From NCBI GenBank assembly GCA_006503535.1, contig QYRS01000009.1:2604001-2668000 (forward strand): a DNA stretch of 64,000 nucleotides, in the 5' to 3' direction. The stretch is from Arthrinium phaeospermum (lineage: Eukaryota > Ascomycota > Sordariomycetes > Amphisphaeriales > Apiosporaceae). The notes beneath the pieces were generated by a model that did not search any database, was not told the DNA's origin, and saw only the letters and a list, made by a program, of their open reading frames with translations. The translations under genes were made by a program, and so were the position numbers. Every line of letters starts with the position of its first letter. Positions within the stretch are counted from its first letter, which is position 1. Below, in pieces: positions 1 to 10,807 of the stretch.

Positions 1-2
1 CC

Positions 3-1025
3 CTCCCCAAAAACCAATTCCTCGACCTCGTCCAAGACGAAATGCAGCGCCTCTGGCGAGAAGAAGACCCGCGCTCCGTCACGCACCCCAAGCTGCCCCG
101 CCCCATGATGACGGACCGCTTACGAACCCAAGCCACCCTGGCCGTCAAGGAGCAATGGATAGAACAGGGCATCTGGCAGCCGTCCTTCGAGGGCCTGATC
201 CAGCAGCGCTACCTCAACGTGGGGGTCTGGAAGCACCAGGAGCTGCTGCGCCTCGTCGACGGCCACGGGACCGACCTCGAGAAGTGCCCCAACACGTACG
301 CGCGCCTCTGTCGCCAGCGCGACGCCTCGAGGCCGTGCTGGCAGTTTCGGTATCAGGTGGATAGGGTGCGGGATCGGCTTTTGGAGGAGTGGCGGCGGTC
401 GGTCGTAGAGAAGGAGAAGGAAGATACCACAAAGGTGATCCTTCCACCCGCCCAGATCGACACGCAGGCGTACCGGGAAGTGCGGAAGGCGTGGACGAGG
501 CGCCGCGTCTGGGACGAGCAGTGGGAGGTGCTGCCCGGGCAGCACTGGCGACACGAGCGGCCGCTCGAGGAGCTCTTGACGCCGCAGGAGGCAAAGTGGT
601 ACGCCGAGTTCAAGACCAGCTGGGTCGAGCCGGGCTTTGACGGGCCGCACCGCTTGGTCCACCGGGTCGAGTCCGAGAGGGAGGTCCTGGAAATATTTGA
701 GCGGCGCATCGGCGGGACCATGAGCTTTCGGAACGGCGTGGCGGATCCTCACCGTGGGCTGAAGAGGATGCGGCGTTCGTCATGGCAGGATTCTCTTCCC
801 GCCAGCGATTCGAGCGACGACGGCTCGAGCGAGGACCTCATTTCCGAAGACGAAGCGCCACTGAGGAAGAAGAGGGATATAGAGGTGCTGGACGAGATAG
901 ATGAACTTTCATCTAACGGTGACGTCCGGGGCTCTTTGGTCCAGAGTAGCTCGAAGAGCAAGAGGCGGGTATTGAAGTCGCCATTTGTGATAGATGACGA
1001 TGAGAGTAGCGATGCTACAGCATGA
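3..1025 (+). CDS. Hypothetical protein, 3' part (5' end outside window)
   Basis: The reading frame is already open at the window edge (from base 3) and runs to a TGA at 1023-1025, so the first exon or start probably lies upstream; the first ATG seen is at 42. From that ATG the product is 327 residues, rich in Trp, Arg and Glu in its first two thirds. The last 100 residues are low-complexity and acidic (Ser/Asp/Glu runs) with Lys/Arg patches, suggesting a disordered, possibly nuclear tail. I do not recognise a domain. Codon use is GC-rich at third positions, which supports real coding, and long frames on the other strand here are shadows. Function unknown. Confidence 0.7.
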   Translation, partial: LPKNQFLDLVQDEMQRLWREEDPRSVTHPKLPRPMMTDRLRTQATLAVKEQWIEQGIWQPSFEGLIQQRYLNVGVWKHQELLRLVDGHGTDLEKCPNTYARLCRQRDASRPCWQFRYQVDRVRDRLLEEWRRSVVEKEKEDTTKVILPPAQIDTQAYREVRKAWTRRRVWDEQWEVLPGQHWRHERPLEELLTPQEAKWYAEFKTSWVEPGFDGPHRLVHRVESEREVLEIFERRIGGTMSFRNGVADPHRGLKRMRRSSWQDSLPASDSSDDGSSEDLISEDEAPLRKKRDIEVLDEIDELSSNGDVRGSLVQSSSKSKRRVLKSPFVIDDDESSDATA

Positions 1026-1602
1026 AACAATATATAAGAACGTTGATACGCGACAGGGAAACATCTATCCCCCCTTATAATTCTATTTTTAGAAAGGGGG
1101 TCTATTAAAAGAGGGGGTGCGCACGTGTGGGATTCTAATCCATGACCCAATACCCTGCCTGTCAGCGCCAGCTACGTGTAGCGATCTAAGCCGCTTCCTT
1201 CGGCTTGAATGTGACCATGAAAGCCATCGATTAGCCATATATCTTGAGAACTAGACGGGGTCGGGTGGGACATGTCCAGCTGAGGGCGGTTACTTTTGCG
1301 GGTACGGGCGCTTGAAAAAAACAGGCCTGCAGCCCTGCTTACGAACCCTGAGAGTTGCGCAATACGACTAGGGTTTTCATACTTACTTTATTCCACCGGG
1401 TCATTGAGACAGTTGCAACTGGATTGCTCGTACAAGAGTTGCACTCAGTATCCCGAATCAATCACATTTTGTTAAACGGGCTGAGAAACAGCAGCCCAGC
1501 GTATTGTTTCTGTTTTCAAAGCCCTGTCTCCGACTGAATGATTTTAGTATACATCAGTTTTGACGTACATCGCAGCTCTTTCGTCTATCTCATTCCTTCC
1601 CA
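1026..1602. other. Intergenic, 3' flank of first gene and promoter of membrane protein
   Basis: No convincing coding frame. A C-run and a G-run around 1070-1100 could pair as a 7-base stem in the 3' flank of the upstream gene, but this is weak. The last 100 bases are T- and C-rich, as is usual before a fungal start codon. Confidence 0.5.
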
Positions 1603-3795
1603 ATGTCCCAGCGACGGCTATCAAAGGGCAGCTATACGCTGTCCCATCGTCCAACATCACCATCGAGCCCGACAGATGGCTCGCAAGTCTCATTGATGTC
1701 CCAGAGCCAAGAGCTTCTCGAACTACCCACGGAGGACAAACCCGCATATGTTTTTGACGTCAATGGGGTGGAATCTTCCGGCCTCCGCGCAGCTGCAAAC
1801 CGCCAGCCCCGGCCCTTCTGGCACAGAGTGGGCACACGTGGACTTCTGGTGGCTTCTATCGGCTCTTTTCTGCTTGTCGGGTCGACCCTCTTCCTTTGCT
1901 ACATATGGCGCGAAGCTTCCGAGGCGCGTAACGCAGAGGGTGGCGAGCCAAGCTTAGCTTGGCAATATATTGTCTTCCGGGGCTGGATTACTAGAGCCGT
2001 CACCATCACGGCCACGGTGATGCGCAGCGTGATAGCGGCTCAAGCGACAATGGTTACTGCCATGGTAGCGGCCATCATTGTCGAATCCATTGGAGTCCGT
2101 TCGTTTCAGCTGCCTTTCATGTCCATGGCCAGAACCGCCACGCAGTCTCCAATGACCCTTGCCACGTCAATCTCTACTAGCTTTCGAAGGTCTCCCAGGA
2201 CTGTTCACCTACCGCTTATTCTCCTCGCCGCGTCGTGTCTTCTTACGCTCGGAAGCCAGCTTACTTCGACTATCCTCCTTTCCGACTTTGGGGACGCTAA
2301 TATAGCGAAACCGGCCGATCTCACGAATCACCTGGTATCGGCCAGGACGCCAACTACGCTAGACGAGCCATGGAAATCCCCCCCGCAAGCGTTCTGGCGC
2401 TTCGCAGAGTACCGCGAACCCAACAAAAACGACCAGCAGACACTTTCGCATCCAGCAGACACCGGTCGTACCCTGCGCGCGGCTCTTCCATGGGTCGACA
2501 AGAAGTCTCGGGTGAATCTCCGATCTTATGTAGGGGTGGCCGCGGTATGGGATGCCCGGTTCGTCTGCCACAGCCCCAAGTTGACGAACGCAAGCTTTCT
2601 TGTGGAATCTGCAACATCCGGCGTTGAAGGGCCAGTTTCAAAGTATGAAGGAAAGTTTATAAGGGCCCAAGGATCCGTGGTCTACGATGAACCCGGGTCC
2701 CCTCTACCTCAGGACGAACAGCTGGGCCCGGACTCTTACAACTGCTCCATCCCTTGGATTGAGACATATTCCATCTGCAAATTCTCCAGTTCCTCGCGTC
2801 TCAGGTCTCTAATATACGAACCTTCGGAGAATCACACTGGATTAAGCGATGTCGATGGCTACATTCTGTTCTCGTTGGAGTCATCTGACGGTTTGAGGGA
2901 TATGAAAGAAGCTTCCAGACTGAATTTCACTCAAGAGCAAAGTGGCACAGGCTGGTCTTCAAGGGGGGAAGGCCCATGGACGAGGATTCTCAACCCCTCT
3001 GGCGAGAGGGTTTTGTCTCTGAGCCATTGCGTGAATGATGGAAACTTGTGGAATATCAATGTCACCATGAACGGGGCATCAACAGAATCGGAGCCAGCCC
3101 TCGGGTGGATTCCGTCCAAGGACTGGTCAGAACAGTTCCCGGATGGTAAGGTCGATACCTTGGAAATCCGGAAGCAGCTCGGAGCCACAAGTCAAACACT
3201 GTCCCCCCAAGCCCGGGGGATACTCTCCCTTCGCCTCTCCAAGTCCAATGCCCACGACAAGACGACGCTTGATCCGAACGGCAAGATTAATTCGCAAACA
3301 ACACTCATTGCCCGGGAAGGGTACCCAGGCGGGCTGAACTTCATCCACCGGCAGCTGTTTAACGATGTGCTGAATAGTACATCTGACCCTTCCCTAGCCA
3401 TGCAGGCAATCTTCACCGTTTTCCACCAAATGCGATACTTCGACACGAGCTACATGTGGCAGCCGCGTTCTGTGGCGAGCTGCGTTATCGCCGAGGACGT
3501 GTCCATACCCGTCACCAACCGGGGGCTTATCGCTGTCGTCGCCATGGCCTTCGCCCACATAATCGTCCTCGGAACCACGCTGTTCCTGTTCCTTCAACGC
3601 ACCGAGGCGACCATGATAGGCAACGCCTGGCAGTCGGTGGCCCAGGTGGTATCTGATGACACCCTCCCCATTCTGGACCAAGCGGGCGACATGCGAGATA
3701 AGGAAGTCAAGAAGGCCCTCGAGGAGTCTGGTGAAGAGATCACCGGCGTTATCCGGAGGCGGCAGAACGGCAAGTTTGAATACGGCGAGAAGTGA
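1603..3795 (+). CDS. Large fungal membrane protein of unknown function
   Basis: Intronless frame of 730 residues. A Ser/Pro-rich cytosolic-looking N-terminus (about 1-75) is followed by a hydrophobic segment near 80-102, a second hydrophobic stretch near 125-165 and a third near 200-222. A long polar domain with several Cys and N-glycosylation-like NxS/T sites spans about 230-640, then one more membrane segment lies near 643-668 and a charged tail of 60 residues follows. Three N-terminal helices, a large presumably extracytosolic domain and one C-terminal helix followed by a GNAWQSVAQV-type motif recur in a common family of uncharacterised ascomycete membrane proteins, often species-variable. 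The start at 1603 precedes the Ser/Thr-rich leader. Nothing points to an enzyme. Role unknown. Confidence 0.82.
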   Translation: MSQRRLSKGSYTLSHRPTSPSSPTDGSQVSLMSQSQELLELPTEDKPAYVFDVNGVESSGLRAAANRQPRPFWHRVGTRGLLVASIGSFLLVGSTLFLCYIWREASEARNAEGGEPSLAWQYIVFRGWITRAVTITATVMRSVIAAQATMVTAMVAAIIVESIGVRSFQLPFMSMARTATQSPMTLATSISTSFRRSPRTVHLPLILLAASCLLTLGSQLTSTILLSDFGDANIAKPADLTNHLVSARTPTTLDEPWKSPPQAFWRFAEYREPNKNDQQTLSHPADTGRTLRAALPWVDKKSRVNLRSYVGVAAVWDARFVCHSPKLTNASFLVESATSGVEGPVSKYEGKFIRAQGSVVYDEPGSPLPQDEQLGPDSYNCSIPWIETYSICKFSSSSRLRSLIYEPSENHTGLSDVDGYILFSLESSDGLRDMKEASRLNFTQEQSGTGWSSRGEGPWTRILNPSGERVLSLSHCVNDGNLWNINVTMNGASTESEPALGWIPSKDWSEQFPDGKVDTLEIRKQLGATSQTLSPQARGILSLRLSKSNAHDKTTLDPNGKINSQTTLIAREGYPGGLNFIHRQLFNDVLNSTSDPSLAMQAIFTVFHQMRYFDTSYMWQPRSVASCVIAEDVSIPVTNRGLIAVVAMAFAHIIVLGTTLFLFLQRTEATMIGNAWQSVAQVVSDDTLPILDQAGDMRDKEVKKALEESGEEITGVIRRRQNGKFEYGEK

Positions 3796-4955
3796 GAAGT
3801 GGTAAGTGGGAAGTGGTCGTCCACCTAAGGCTCTGCCGTAATTGTAGTCTGGAGATCCGTGCGCTCTTTTCTCTCCGGCCGGAGGATCCTCTATAGCCTG
3901 CTTGTTTCTGATTGCTCCGGATACGAGCCATGGTCCCGTACGCTAGACAAGACAGGAAGAATCGGTCGGCTGCTGGGCCGAACCGGATCCCTGGTAGAGG
4001 AGATGTCCCACGAGAAGGGAACGAGCGTGGCACGTAGTCTAGATAGGCCGGTACTTTGTCATCATTGATACGGACCCTGTATCCACTGTGTGGGCCGGTC
4101 AGGGTCGCATTCGGAGGAACTGGCTTTTGGAAGGACTGCTATTCGTCGGAGGGATTTGTCTTTATAGTTAATCAGTGTTTTCCAGTTCAGCTGGCCTACC
4201 TCTTATTAAGTAGCGGGTTGGACTCCCCACGTCCCCTTTTCTGTAGCGGCGCCTGATGGGGTCCAAATGCCGGGGGCAGGCTGACTGGATCCAATCTCTA
4301 TCTGGGATCAACAACGATTGTCGATAAGTTTCAACGATGGCAAAGTTTTGATGGAAAAGTTGTGATGGCTTTCCTGGCGCCGGTTAAGGCAGTTAGGGCA
4401 GATATTGCTGGCTATCATCCAAATATGGTCAAGTCTAGCTTGAGTTAAACTGGTTTTATATATATTCCCGTGCGTCAATGTTGTCGACAAGTCGGTGTTG
4501 AATTATTGCAATCATACGAGCGAGAAGCCGCAGCGCGCACGGGTCGCGGCACGATTCTGAGGCGTTAAGGCCCTGTTCGGAATAGCCTCACTGCTTTGGT
4601 TGGTAGCGATACCAGGGAGGTGCGGCACGGCAGGAGGCTAGCGAGCTTCATGTTTAAAATGGGTTGATGCCAAGGGAGATGCGCTGGTCCTCACTGGAGC
4701 TGAATCTGCTGGTTGATGAGAAACACTTCTTGCAACATGAAGCCTCTCTCTTTCTCGGCTACTGGTGCTGTGTACGATTCTGTATAAATATCTGATGCTT
4801 TCTTGTCCTAGAAATGACTGGATACCACAAGCTCCTCCTACTCGTACACCATCCGTCTCTACGAAGATTACACCATTAACACCTATTCCATCATCATCAT
4901 CATCACACAAGGCCACTCTCCCGAGAACGCCATCACCAACAAACCACCCACCACA
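3796..4955. other. Intergenic, promoter region of secreted protein
   Basis: I see no coding frame with protein-like composition. A TATA-like motif lies at 4783-4790 (see separate entry), and a pyrimidine/ATC-rich leader is present just before the next start codon. Confidence 0.5.
4783..4790 (+). promoter_or_regulatory. TATA-like box before secreted protein gene
   Basis: TATAAATA lies about 165 bases upstream of the start codon at 4956. The distance allows a transcription start about 30-100 bases downstream with a normal fungal 5' leader. A strong TATA box fits a conditionally induced gene, which is inference. Confidence 0.4.
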
Positions 4956-5354
4956 ATGCAGCCCCTCTCCCCCCTCCGCCTCTTCCCCCTCCGCCTCGCC
5001 CTGGCCGGCCTCCTCGCCGCCACCGCCGCCCACGCCAACTCGTGCAACCAAGTCGCCAAGAACGACTTCAGCCACTTCGCCATCGAGGCGGACGGCGTGC
5101 CCGACGTCCCCGGCATCTGCGGCGGCCTGTGGGACAACCTGCACCACTCGCACATGTGCGAGATCATGAGCGAGCACTCGTGCGAGGAGACGGCCCCCGG
5201 GCACCTGACCTGGAATTTCGCCGTCTACGGCACCTGCAACAACGGCATGGTCGAGTCGGCCTGGTGGGAGGCCACCAAGAACCGCTTCGGGGCCATCGAG
5301 TGCGTCACGGACTGTAGCCGGCGGGGGAGTGGGTGCGATCCTCATAACAGCTGA
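4956..5354 (+). CDS. Small secreted cysteine-rich protein (effector-like)
   Basis: 132 residues, no intron. Residues 1-27 form a signal peptide: basic start, a long Leu/Ala hydrophobic core and an Ala-His-Ala cleavage-like site. The mature part is about 105 residues with eight cysteines, an even number that could make four disulfides. It is acidic and His-rich in the middle and lacks any catalytic motif I recognise. Size, secretion signal and cysteine density match the usual definition of small secreted cysteine-rich proteins in plant- or substrate-associated ascomycetes, which include effectors and defence-type proteins. No specific family is recognised. A second small secreted protein gene follows 1.4 kb downstream on the same strand. 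Confidence 0.85.
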   Translation: MQPLSPLRLFPLRLALAGLLAATAAHANSCNQVAKNDFSHFAIEADGVPDVPGICGGLWDNLHHSHMCEIMSEHSCEETAPGHLTWNFAVYGTCNNGMVESAWWEATKNRFGAIECVTDCSRRGSGCDPHNS

Positions 5355-6787
5355 GGGGGTGCAGAGAAGGGGGAAGGGGGCAGGGCTATGGGGGATGGGT
5401 ATTTGGCATGTGTGTGGGACTTACGAAGTGTATATGTTTCTTGAGAGAGCAGGTCTGCCTAATCTTTGTGAGGGGGAATGGCCTTTTCCCTCTTTCTCCC
5501 TATCGCGGGAGGTAGACAGTCATGTATCAGAGGAGGACATATTTTGAGAGTGAAACGTGTTTCTAGTTCTGTCGCGGAGGATCAGCAGCAATGGATATTA
5601 TTCAAATACAATCAATCGTGGTGTGGAACTACCTGCACAATGTCTCGTGGAATGTCGAATGGAACCCTGGTGGCTCCGGGCGTCTAATCATACTAGCTCA
5701 AGGTAACAAAAGCCCCTTGCCCTAGTTGTTGCAAGCTGGTCGATTTTAAGGATACGAGCCACGATTGGTCTAATCTATAATAGCTGGTAGAATAGGAAGT
5801 AACTTGTATCAATCTCCTAGTAGTTCTAAGGTTACGATCCGTGCCAAGTGGGCGTTGATATGTAAACCTGGCATCCTGCATGGGCCCCTCGTGATCAATC
5901 GAGGGATCCGCAACGGTTGGCGAGACGTTGTGCAGGGGGGTGGGGCCCTTCGTGGTCAACGGTCCGTCTTTCCCGCATAATATGATAACGCTCGACCTTG
6001 TGGTGCTCTAATGAGCTCGATCCAAAGTATAAAACCTGTAATGCCCTCAAACCCCGAACTGGCCCGGTCCGGCTGGATCAAGGACTGCAACTACGGGAAT
6101 GTAATCGCTAAGGAAAACCCGATGCGTGGGCAGCAGATCATCAGGGTGTCTGGTTTCTAGCAGGTTTCGCCTCCAAGCTCCCTAAAAGCATCAATATGCG
6201 GCTGCGTGTCCTTATGACAAACAGATCTTCTTTTCCGATTGGCGTCGACCTAGGGAGAAATACCATTAGTCGTCCAAAAACAAATTCTAGTGATATATAT
6301 AGTAATAGTACCAAAGTCGCCAAGAAAAACGTTCACGTAACTCAATTCGGTACCAAGGGGGGGCCGTGCTGCGCCGCCCGGAGCCGTACGCATGCGTTGT
6401 TAGCCGTACAGCGTGGAGAAGGGAGTTTAGGAATGGTATTGACGAAGGAGAGAGAGAGAGAGAGAGTCCTAGCCGGCGACGGGAGGGCGTACACTAGATA
6501 GCGTACTGCACTAGAGGGCGTCCTCGCGAGGGGATAGCTTCGGTGTGGGAAAGGGGCTGGCGTTAACGGGGTAGCTAGCGACGGGTGACGGGTGGCAGAT
6601 ACGACTCCTATAGCGCGAAGCGCTTAGCTCCCATGGCTAGTTATTTAGAATGCTCTGCAGTTCGAATCAATATATATATACCATAACAAGCTCTCCCTAC
6701 CCCTCCCCTCTTCTGTTTCGTCCTTCATCATTCATCCTCCTTCATCGTTATCAGCAACACCACCAATTATCCTCCACTCATCCCAAA
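5355..6787. other. Intergenic, AT-rich, with GA microsatellite
   Basis: No coding frame is supported. A GA microsatellite occupies 6448-6466 and a short TA run 6670-6680. A C/T-rich leader (about 6690-6780) leads into the start codon at 6788. Confidence 0.5.
6448..6466. repeat. GA dinucleotide microsatellite
   Basis: About nine uninterrupted GA units in the intergenic space upstream of the second secreted-protein gene. Confidence 0.8.
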
Positions 6788-7471
6788 ATGCGCCTCCCCA
6801 CCGCCCTCTGCCTCGCCGCCCTGGCCTCGGCCGCCGTCGTGGAGCCGCGGTCGGACCAGGCCGCCGCGCGCGTCATCCCGCCCGGCCTCCCGCGCGTCTT
6901 CAACCACGGCTGGTGCGGCGTCCACCTGCGAATCTACGACCAGCTCTCCAAGTTTGTTATCGGAGGGCCCGACGTCAAACTCGACGCCAAGGAGCGCGAG
7001 GAGCGCGGCCTGCCCAAGTACTCCATCCGGGTCCACGACGGCCACCACTCCAAGCGGCTGGAGCAGGAGGGCCGAGTACCGGGGCCGGGAGAACGGATCG
7101 AGATCAGCTCGCGCGACCTGCCCGAAAAGATCTCCATGTGGCTGACTCCGGAGGACTTGAACCGCTTGGTAAGTTCTCCCTCCCTTTACTTTTCCTCCCT
7201 CCCTCCCCACTTTGGTTGTGCCTTTCTGTGGTTGTGCCTTTGTTGGTTGTTGGGGGACCGGCGTTTTACTGACTCGGGGGGTCTGTGTTTCCCTTTCCCC
7301 GCTTGGTAGGGTGAGATGCAGTATGGCAACTCCGACAAATGGACCCTGGGCGCCCCCGGCTCCAAGGACGACCGCTGCAGTATCGGCAAGTGGGACAGGC
7401 GACGTGCAGATTGGCCGGCAATTGGTTCCGATGCATACACAATCGACATGGACTGTGGTTTCGCCTGCTAG
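6788..7471 (+). CDS. Small secreted protein, two exons
   Basis: Exons 6788-7168 and 7310-7471 (intron 7169-7309, GTAAGT...TTGGTAG) give 180 residues. The first about 17 residues are a signal peptide (short basic start, Leu/Ala core, Ala-Ser-Ala-Ala). The mature chain has four cysteines: one near residue 43 in a Trp-Cys-Gly context, one in the first half of exon 2 and two at the extreme C-terminus, where the protein ends in Cys. The middle is rich in charged residues. The intron is longer than most in this window and C/T-rich. The splice was accepted because it joins two frames with matching composition and ends in a cysteine-closed tail. No family is recognised; it is a secreted-protein or effector candidate. 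Confidence 0.78.
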
Positions 7472-7823
7472 GCGCTCGACGGAAACTTGGGGGGAAGGGG
7501 TGATCGTGGGAACGGGGGGGTCGTCGCCTGCCGCGATTGTATGTTTGGGGAATTCTTGTGTCCTGGCCAGGTCGACCTGGTACGGAGGGGAATGCAAACA
7601 GAGGGCGGCGCACCCGAGCAGATTGGACTCTATACTATTTCACTTTGACAATCATCATACCGATCTAATTGGCCAACTTGGTGGGCTTGTCATTTTAGCC
7701 TCTAACCAAACCCCTGCACTGCCTAGAATGGCAGAAGCATTAAGCAACAGGTGTAATAAAAGACTATAAAGTATTTGCATTTTGTTTCTACACCATCTAA
7801 ACATAAAGCGAATCAACCCCTCT
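7472..7823. other. Short intergenic space between convergent genes
   Basis: 3' flanks of the secreted-protein gene (+) and the sugar transporter (-). AATAAA-like sequence occurs near 7757. No coding frame is supported. Confidence 0.5.
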
Positions 7824-9654
7824 TCACAGCGCCGCCCTCTCCTTGTCCTCCGACGACATCTTCGCAACCGCATGCTCGTCATGCGCCAGCACGAGCCCGG
7901 CCTCGGGATCCACGACCTTGTGGTGCTGGTGCGCCGCCGCGACGAGCTCGGGCCGCTCGGCGCTGAGGCGGCGGAAGGTGGCCTCGGCGTCCCAGACCCA
8001 GGGGGTGGGCGCGGCGAAGAGCAGGTCCATCTCCTCGAGGGTGCGCTGGTTGCTCTCCGGGTACAGGGCCCAGACGACGGGGATGGCGAGCACGTTGCAG
8101 GCGCCGAAGAGGTGCAGCGTGTTCTCGCCCAGCGCGGCGAACATGACGGGACATAACAAGGTCAGCCAGCCGTTGCCGATGGACCAGCCCACGACGCCCC
8201 ACGCGTTGCCCTTGGCCCGGACCTGCAGCGGGAAGATCTCGGCCGGGTACAGCCACGGCACCGTCAACCAGGTCGCGCCGAACACCGAGGTGAAGATGAA
8301 GACGAACGCGGCCGCGGCCGCGCCGTAGGAGCTCGCCTTGGACAGGTCGCCGCTCGCCGTGGCCTCCTGGCCCAGCTTCGAGAAGGCGCCCGCCAGGAAC
8401 ATGGCGAGGCCCTGGCCCACGGCGCCCCAGTAGAGCGTCCAGCGGCGGCCGATGCGGTCCAGAGTGAAGACGCAGATGAGCGTGGCGAACATGTAGAAGA
8501 TGTTGTTGAGGCCGCTGATCCACTGGCTCTTCTCGGTGTCGAAGCCGGCGATGCGGAAGATGGTGGGTGCGTAGACCGTGACTTTAAGGGGCGTATTAGC
8601 AGGCTGAGCGTGAAGCAGGGTTGTAAAAGGTGTAAGACATACCTCCGGCAATGCCAACCCACTCCTGAATGATCTGAAGCCAAATAACCAACTGCACGCG
8701 ACGACCGGTATGCAGCTCACCCGACCCGATCCCGAAGAACATGTGGTAGTACGACGTATGCTTCGACTCCTTCGTCTCCAGCTGCGCAATATTCCGAATA
8801 TCATTAAACTCGAGGTCCGCCCGCACGGCGTCCTCGCCCGTGCTGCCCCGGAGGCGGCGAAGGATGAACTGGGCCTCGTCGTCGCGGCCGACCTTGACGA
8901 GCCAGCGGGGCGACTCAGGCAGGAACCAGACGACGGCCAGCAGCACGAGCAGCGGCAGGATCTGAAACGCGATGGGGAACCGCCAGCGGAACGCGCTCTC
9001 GCCGTTGTCGATGAAGGACAGGCCGAACTCGAGCCAGTAGGCCACCACGACGCCGAAGATGTTGAGGGTGAACTCGATGGCGATGAACTGGCCGCGCGAC
9101 GTGTGCTCGGCCGTCTCGGTGGCCCAGACGGGCACGATGGCGTTGAGGATGCCGGTGCCGATGCCGTTCACGAAGCGGGCTATTCAGGTGGGTTAGTGAT
9201 TGATTGGCATTTATCAATGCGTTTCTGGTGGCAGTCACTTACCGCAGATCATCCAATCATGGTTCATCGCCGAGCACTGCAGCGTGGCCCCGATGATGGC
9301 CCAGGCGGCGCCGACGGCGATCGTCTTGATGCGGCCGAGCTTGTCGCCGATCCAGCCGCCGAACAGGCAGCCGCACAGGGTGCCCAGGTAGTAGACGGAG
9401 ACGATGCCACCCTGCAGGAGCGAGTCGGTGATGATGGGCTCGTTGGTGGCCGGGTCCACGTGCCCGAAGCCCATGAGGTCGATGTAGTCCTTGGCGTTGT
9501 TGACGCCGCCCATCATGCCCTGGTCATAGCCGAAGAAGAAGATGGACAGGGCGGCGACGCAGTTGATGGCGACGAGCAGCTTCTGCTTCTCGAGGAAGTT
9601 GGCGACATTAAAGCCGGGGAGACGCTCCATCATGATGGCGGTTGTGTTTCTCAC
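7824..9654 (-). CDS. MFS sugar/hexose transporter
   Basis: Three exons on the minus strand: 9654-9243, 9179-8643 and 8581-7824, joining to 568 residues. Both introns (9242-9180, 8642-8582) have GT-AG ends and restore family motifs across the junctions. Twelve membrane helices are expected. Visible sugar-porter signatures are GDKLGRI after helix 2, PESPRWL after helix 6, DRIGRR after helix 8 and a PESxxxTLEE motif after helix 12. It imports sugars at the plasma membrane by proton symport in this family; the N-terminus is typical of fungal lactose/hexose-type members, but the substrate cannot be read from sequence. A second possible start is Met8 (9633). Candidate CreA sites lie upstream. The tail is a cytosolic His/Glu-rich segment. 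Confidence 0.93.
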
Positions 9655-9923
9655 TCATGCAGAGTCTCTGGTGAAGCTCTTAATTGCTGTGATACGCAAC
9701 TGTTGGCTGAGTTATTGGTTGCTGAGAGTGACCATAGCCGAGGTTGGGGGGAGAAGGGCAGACACGCCCAGCAAAGCGACGGGTGCGAGGGCACACGATG
9801 CTTCATATACGTCACGCGCGTAGATGCAGCCAAGCTCAGGGGGGCAAGGCAAAGGCGACTGACTCGTGAGAACTCGGCACCTGGTTGTTGCCAAGATCCG
9901 AAATCGCGCCGAACCCCCAACCT

Positions 9924-9929
9924 CCGGGG
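9924..9929 (+). promoter_or_regulatory. Candidate CreA carbon-repression site
   Basis: CCGGGG fits the SYGGRG consensus of the carbon catabolite repressor CreA. It lies about 270 bases before the sugar transporter start, beside a G-rich run. The consensus is short and common, so this is only suggestive. Confidence 0.3.
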
Positions 9930-9994
9930 TAGGGGGTGGGTAATATTTCGTCCAACGCGCCTCCAAGGTCATCGCGATTTTGCCCGTTAATTCC

Positions 9995-10000
9995 CCCCAG
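9995..10000 (-). promoter_or_regulatory. Candidate CreA carbon-repression site
   Basis: CTGGGG on the minus strand fits SYGGRG and lies about 70 bases from the other candidate. Paired sites are the usual arrangement for effective CreA repression, which fits a sugar transporter, but the match could be chance. Confidence 0.3.
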
Positions 10001-10807
10001 ATCCCCGCAGAAACCCCAAGGTCCCCCACTGAATTTTCGGTCGTCTCACCATCACGCGGGCGGTCTGCAGCTCCCTGTGCTGTACAAGGAACGACCCCCG
10101 GCGAGTGCCCCATTGGCTCCATTTGTTTTTAATTTTTGATTGGATGACCGGGAAGAAACGTTAACGGGAAGGCGCAAGAAGCTTCAGAGTTCAAGGCTTC
10201 GTCTGCTGTAGTGCGGCTTAAGTGTTTACGCGCTCCAATCAGCGTCTGCGGGGGGCGAGCTGGAGTGCGGGTTAGTGGGACCAAGTTCCCCAGCGAGTGG
10301 ATACGCCATGACGTTGTCCATTGGACGAATCGAAAGTCTGCCGATGGTTCAGATCTCGACTTGGACGCTAATCTCGTTTCCCATACTTCGTATCTCGAGC
10401 TCAAGCGAAAGACATGAGACGGGATCCAACGATTGCACTTTCTAGTTCCTTTGGTATTGGTCTACTTGGGTCGGGTTGCAATTCACATAGTCTAGCACTT
10501 TCACCCAAAATCCCGGGTATAGACATGTTCGGCATTTGTTTGACGCCCCTCAACCACCCAAACGCAATGGCACGACTCTTTTGGCAATGCCACACAGCAA
10601 CTCTGTTTCGTCTTTGGGCGTGACTGTCCTGAACACTGACTACAGGAGTATCACAATTCGAAATGATGCGAGACTTCCTTTAATACCACAGGAAAGGTTG
10701 CGATGCACGAATAATTAGGAATTGGAAACTCTATTGTTGCAGGTAATTTCAGAAGTGAACGCCATAATAGAAATCCTCCTTGTTGGTACCACAGGGGTTC
10801 TGGAAAT

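Larger units (their letters stand above)
9655..10807. other. Promoter region of the sugar transporter; otherwise no gene
   Basis: This space is bounded by the start of the transporter (9654) and the 3' end of the caspase-like gene (10808). It holds two CreA-consensus hexamers (separate entries). No protein-like frame is seen on either strand. Confidence 0.5.

Noticed and set aside
1070..1100. C-run/G-run hairpin as terminator
   Set aside because: Only a 7-base stem with a large loop; fungal genes do not end by such hairpins.
1120..1200. tRNA-like sequence near GGATTAGAATCC (minus strand)
   Set aside because: The T-arm resemblance is weak and the acceptor stem does not pair.
8710..9990. Long plus-strand frame of 426 codons over the sugar transporter
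   Set aside because: It is the mirror of GC-rich coding on the minus strand, with Asp/Glu/Gly/Arg-biased composition and no motif; the transporter on the other strand is certain.
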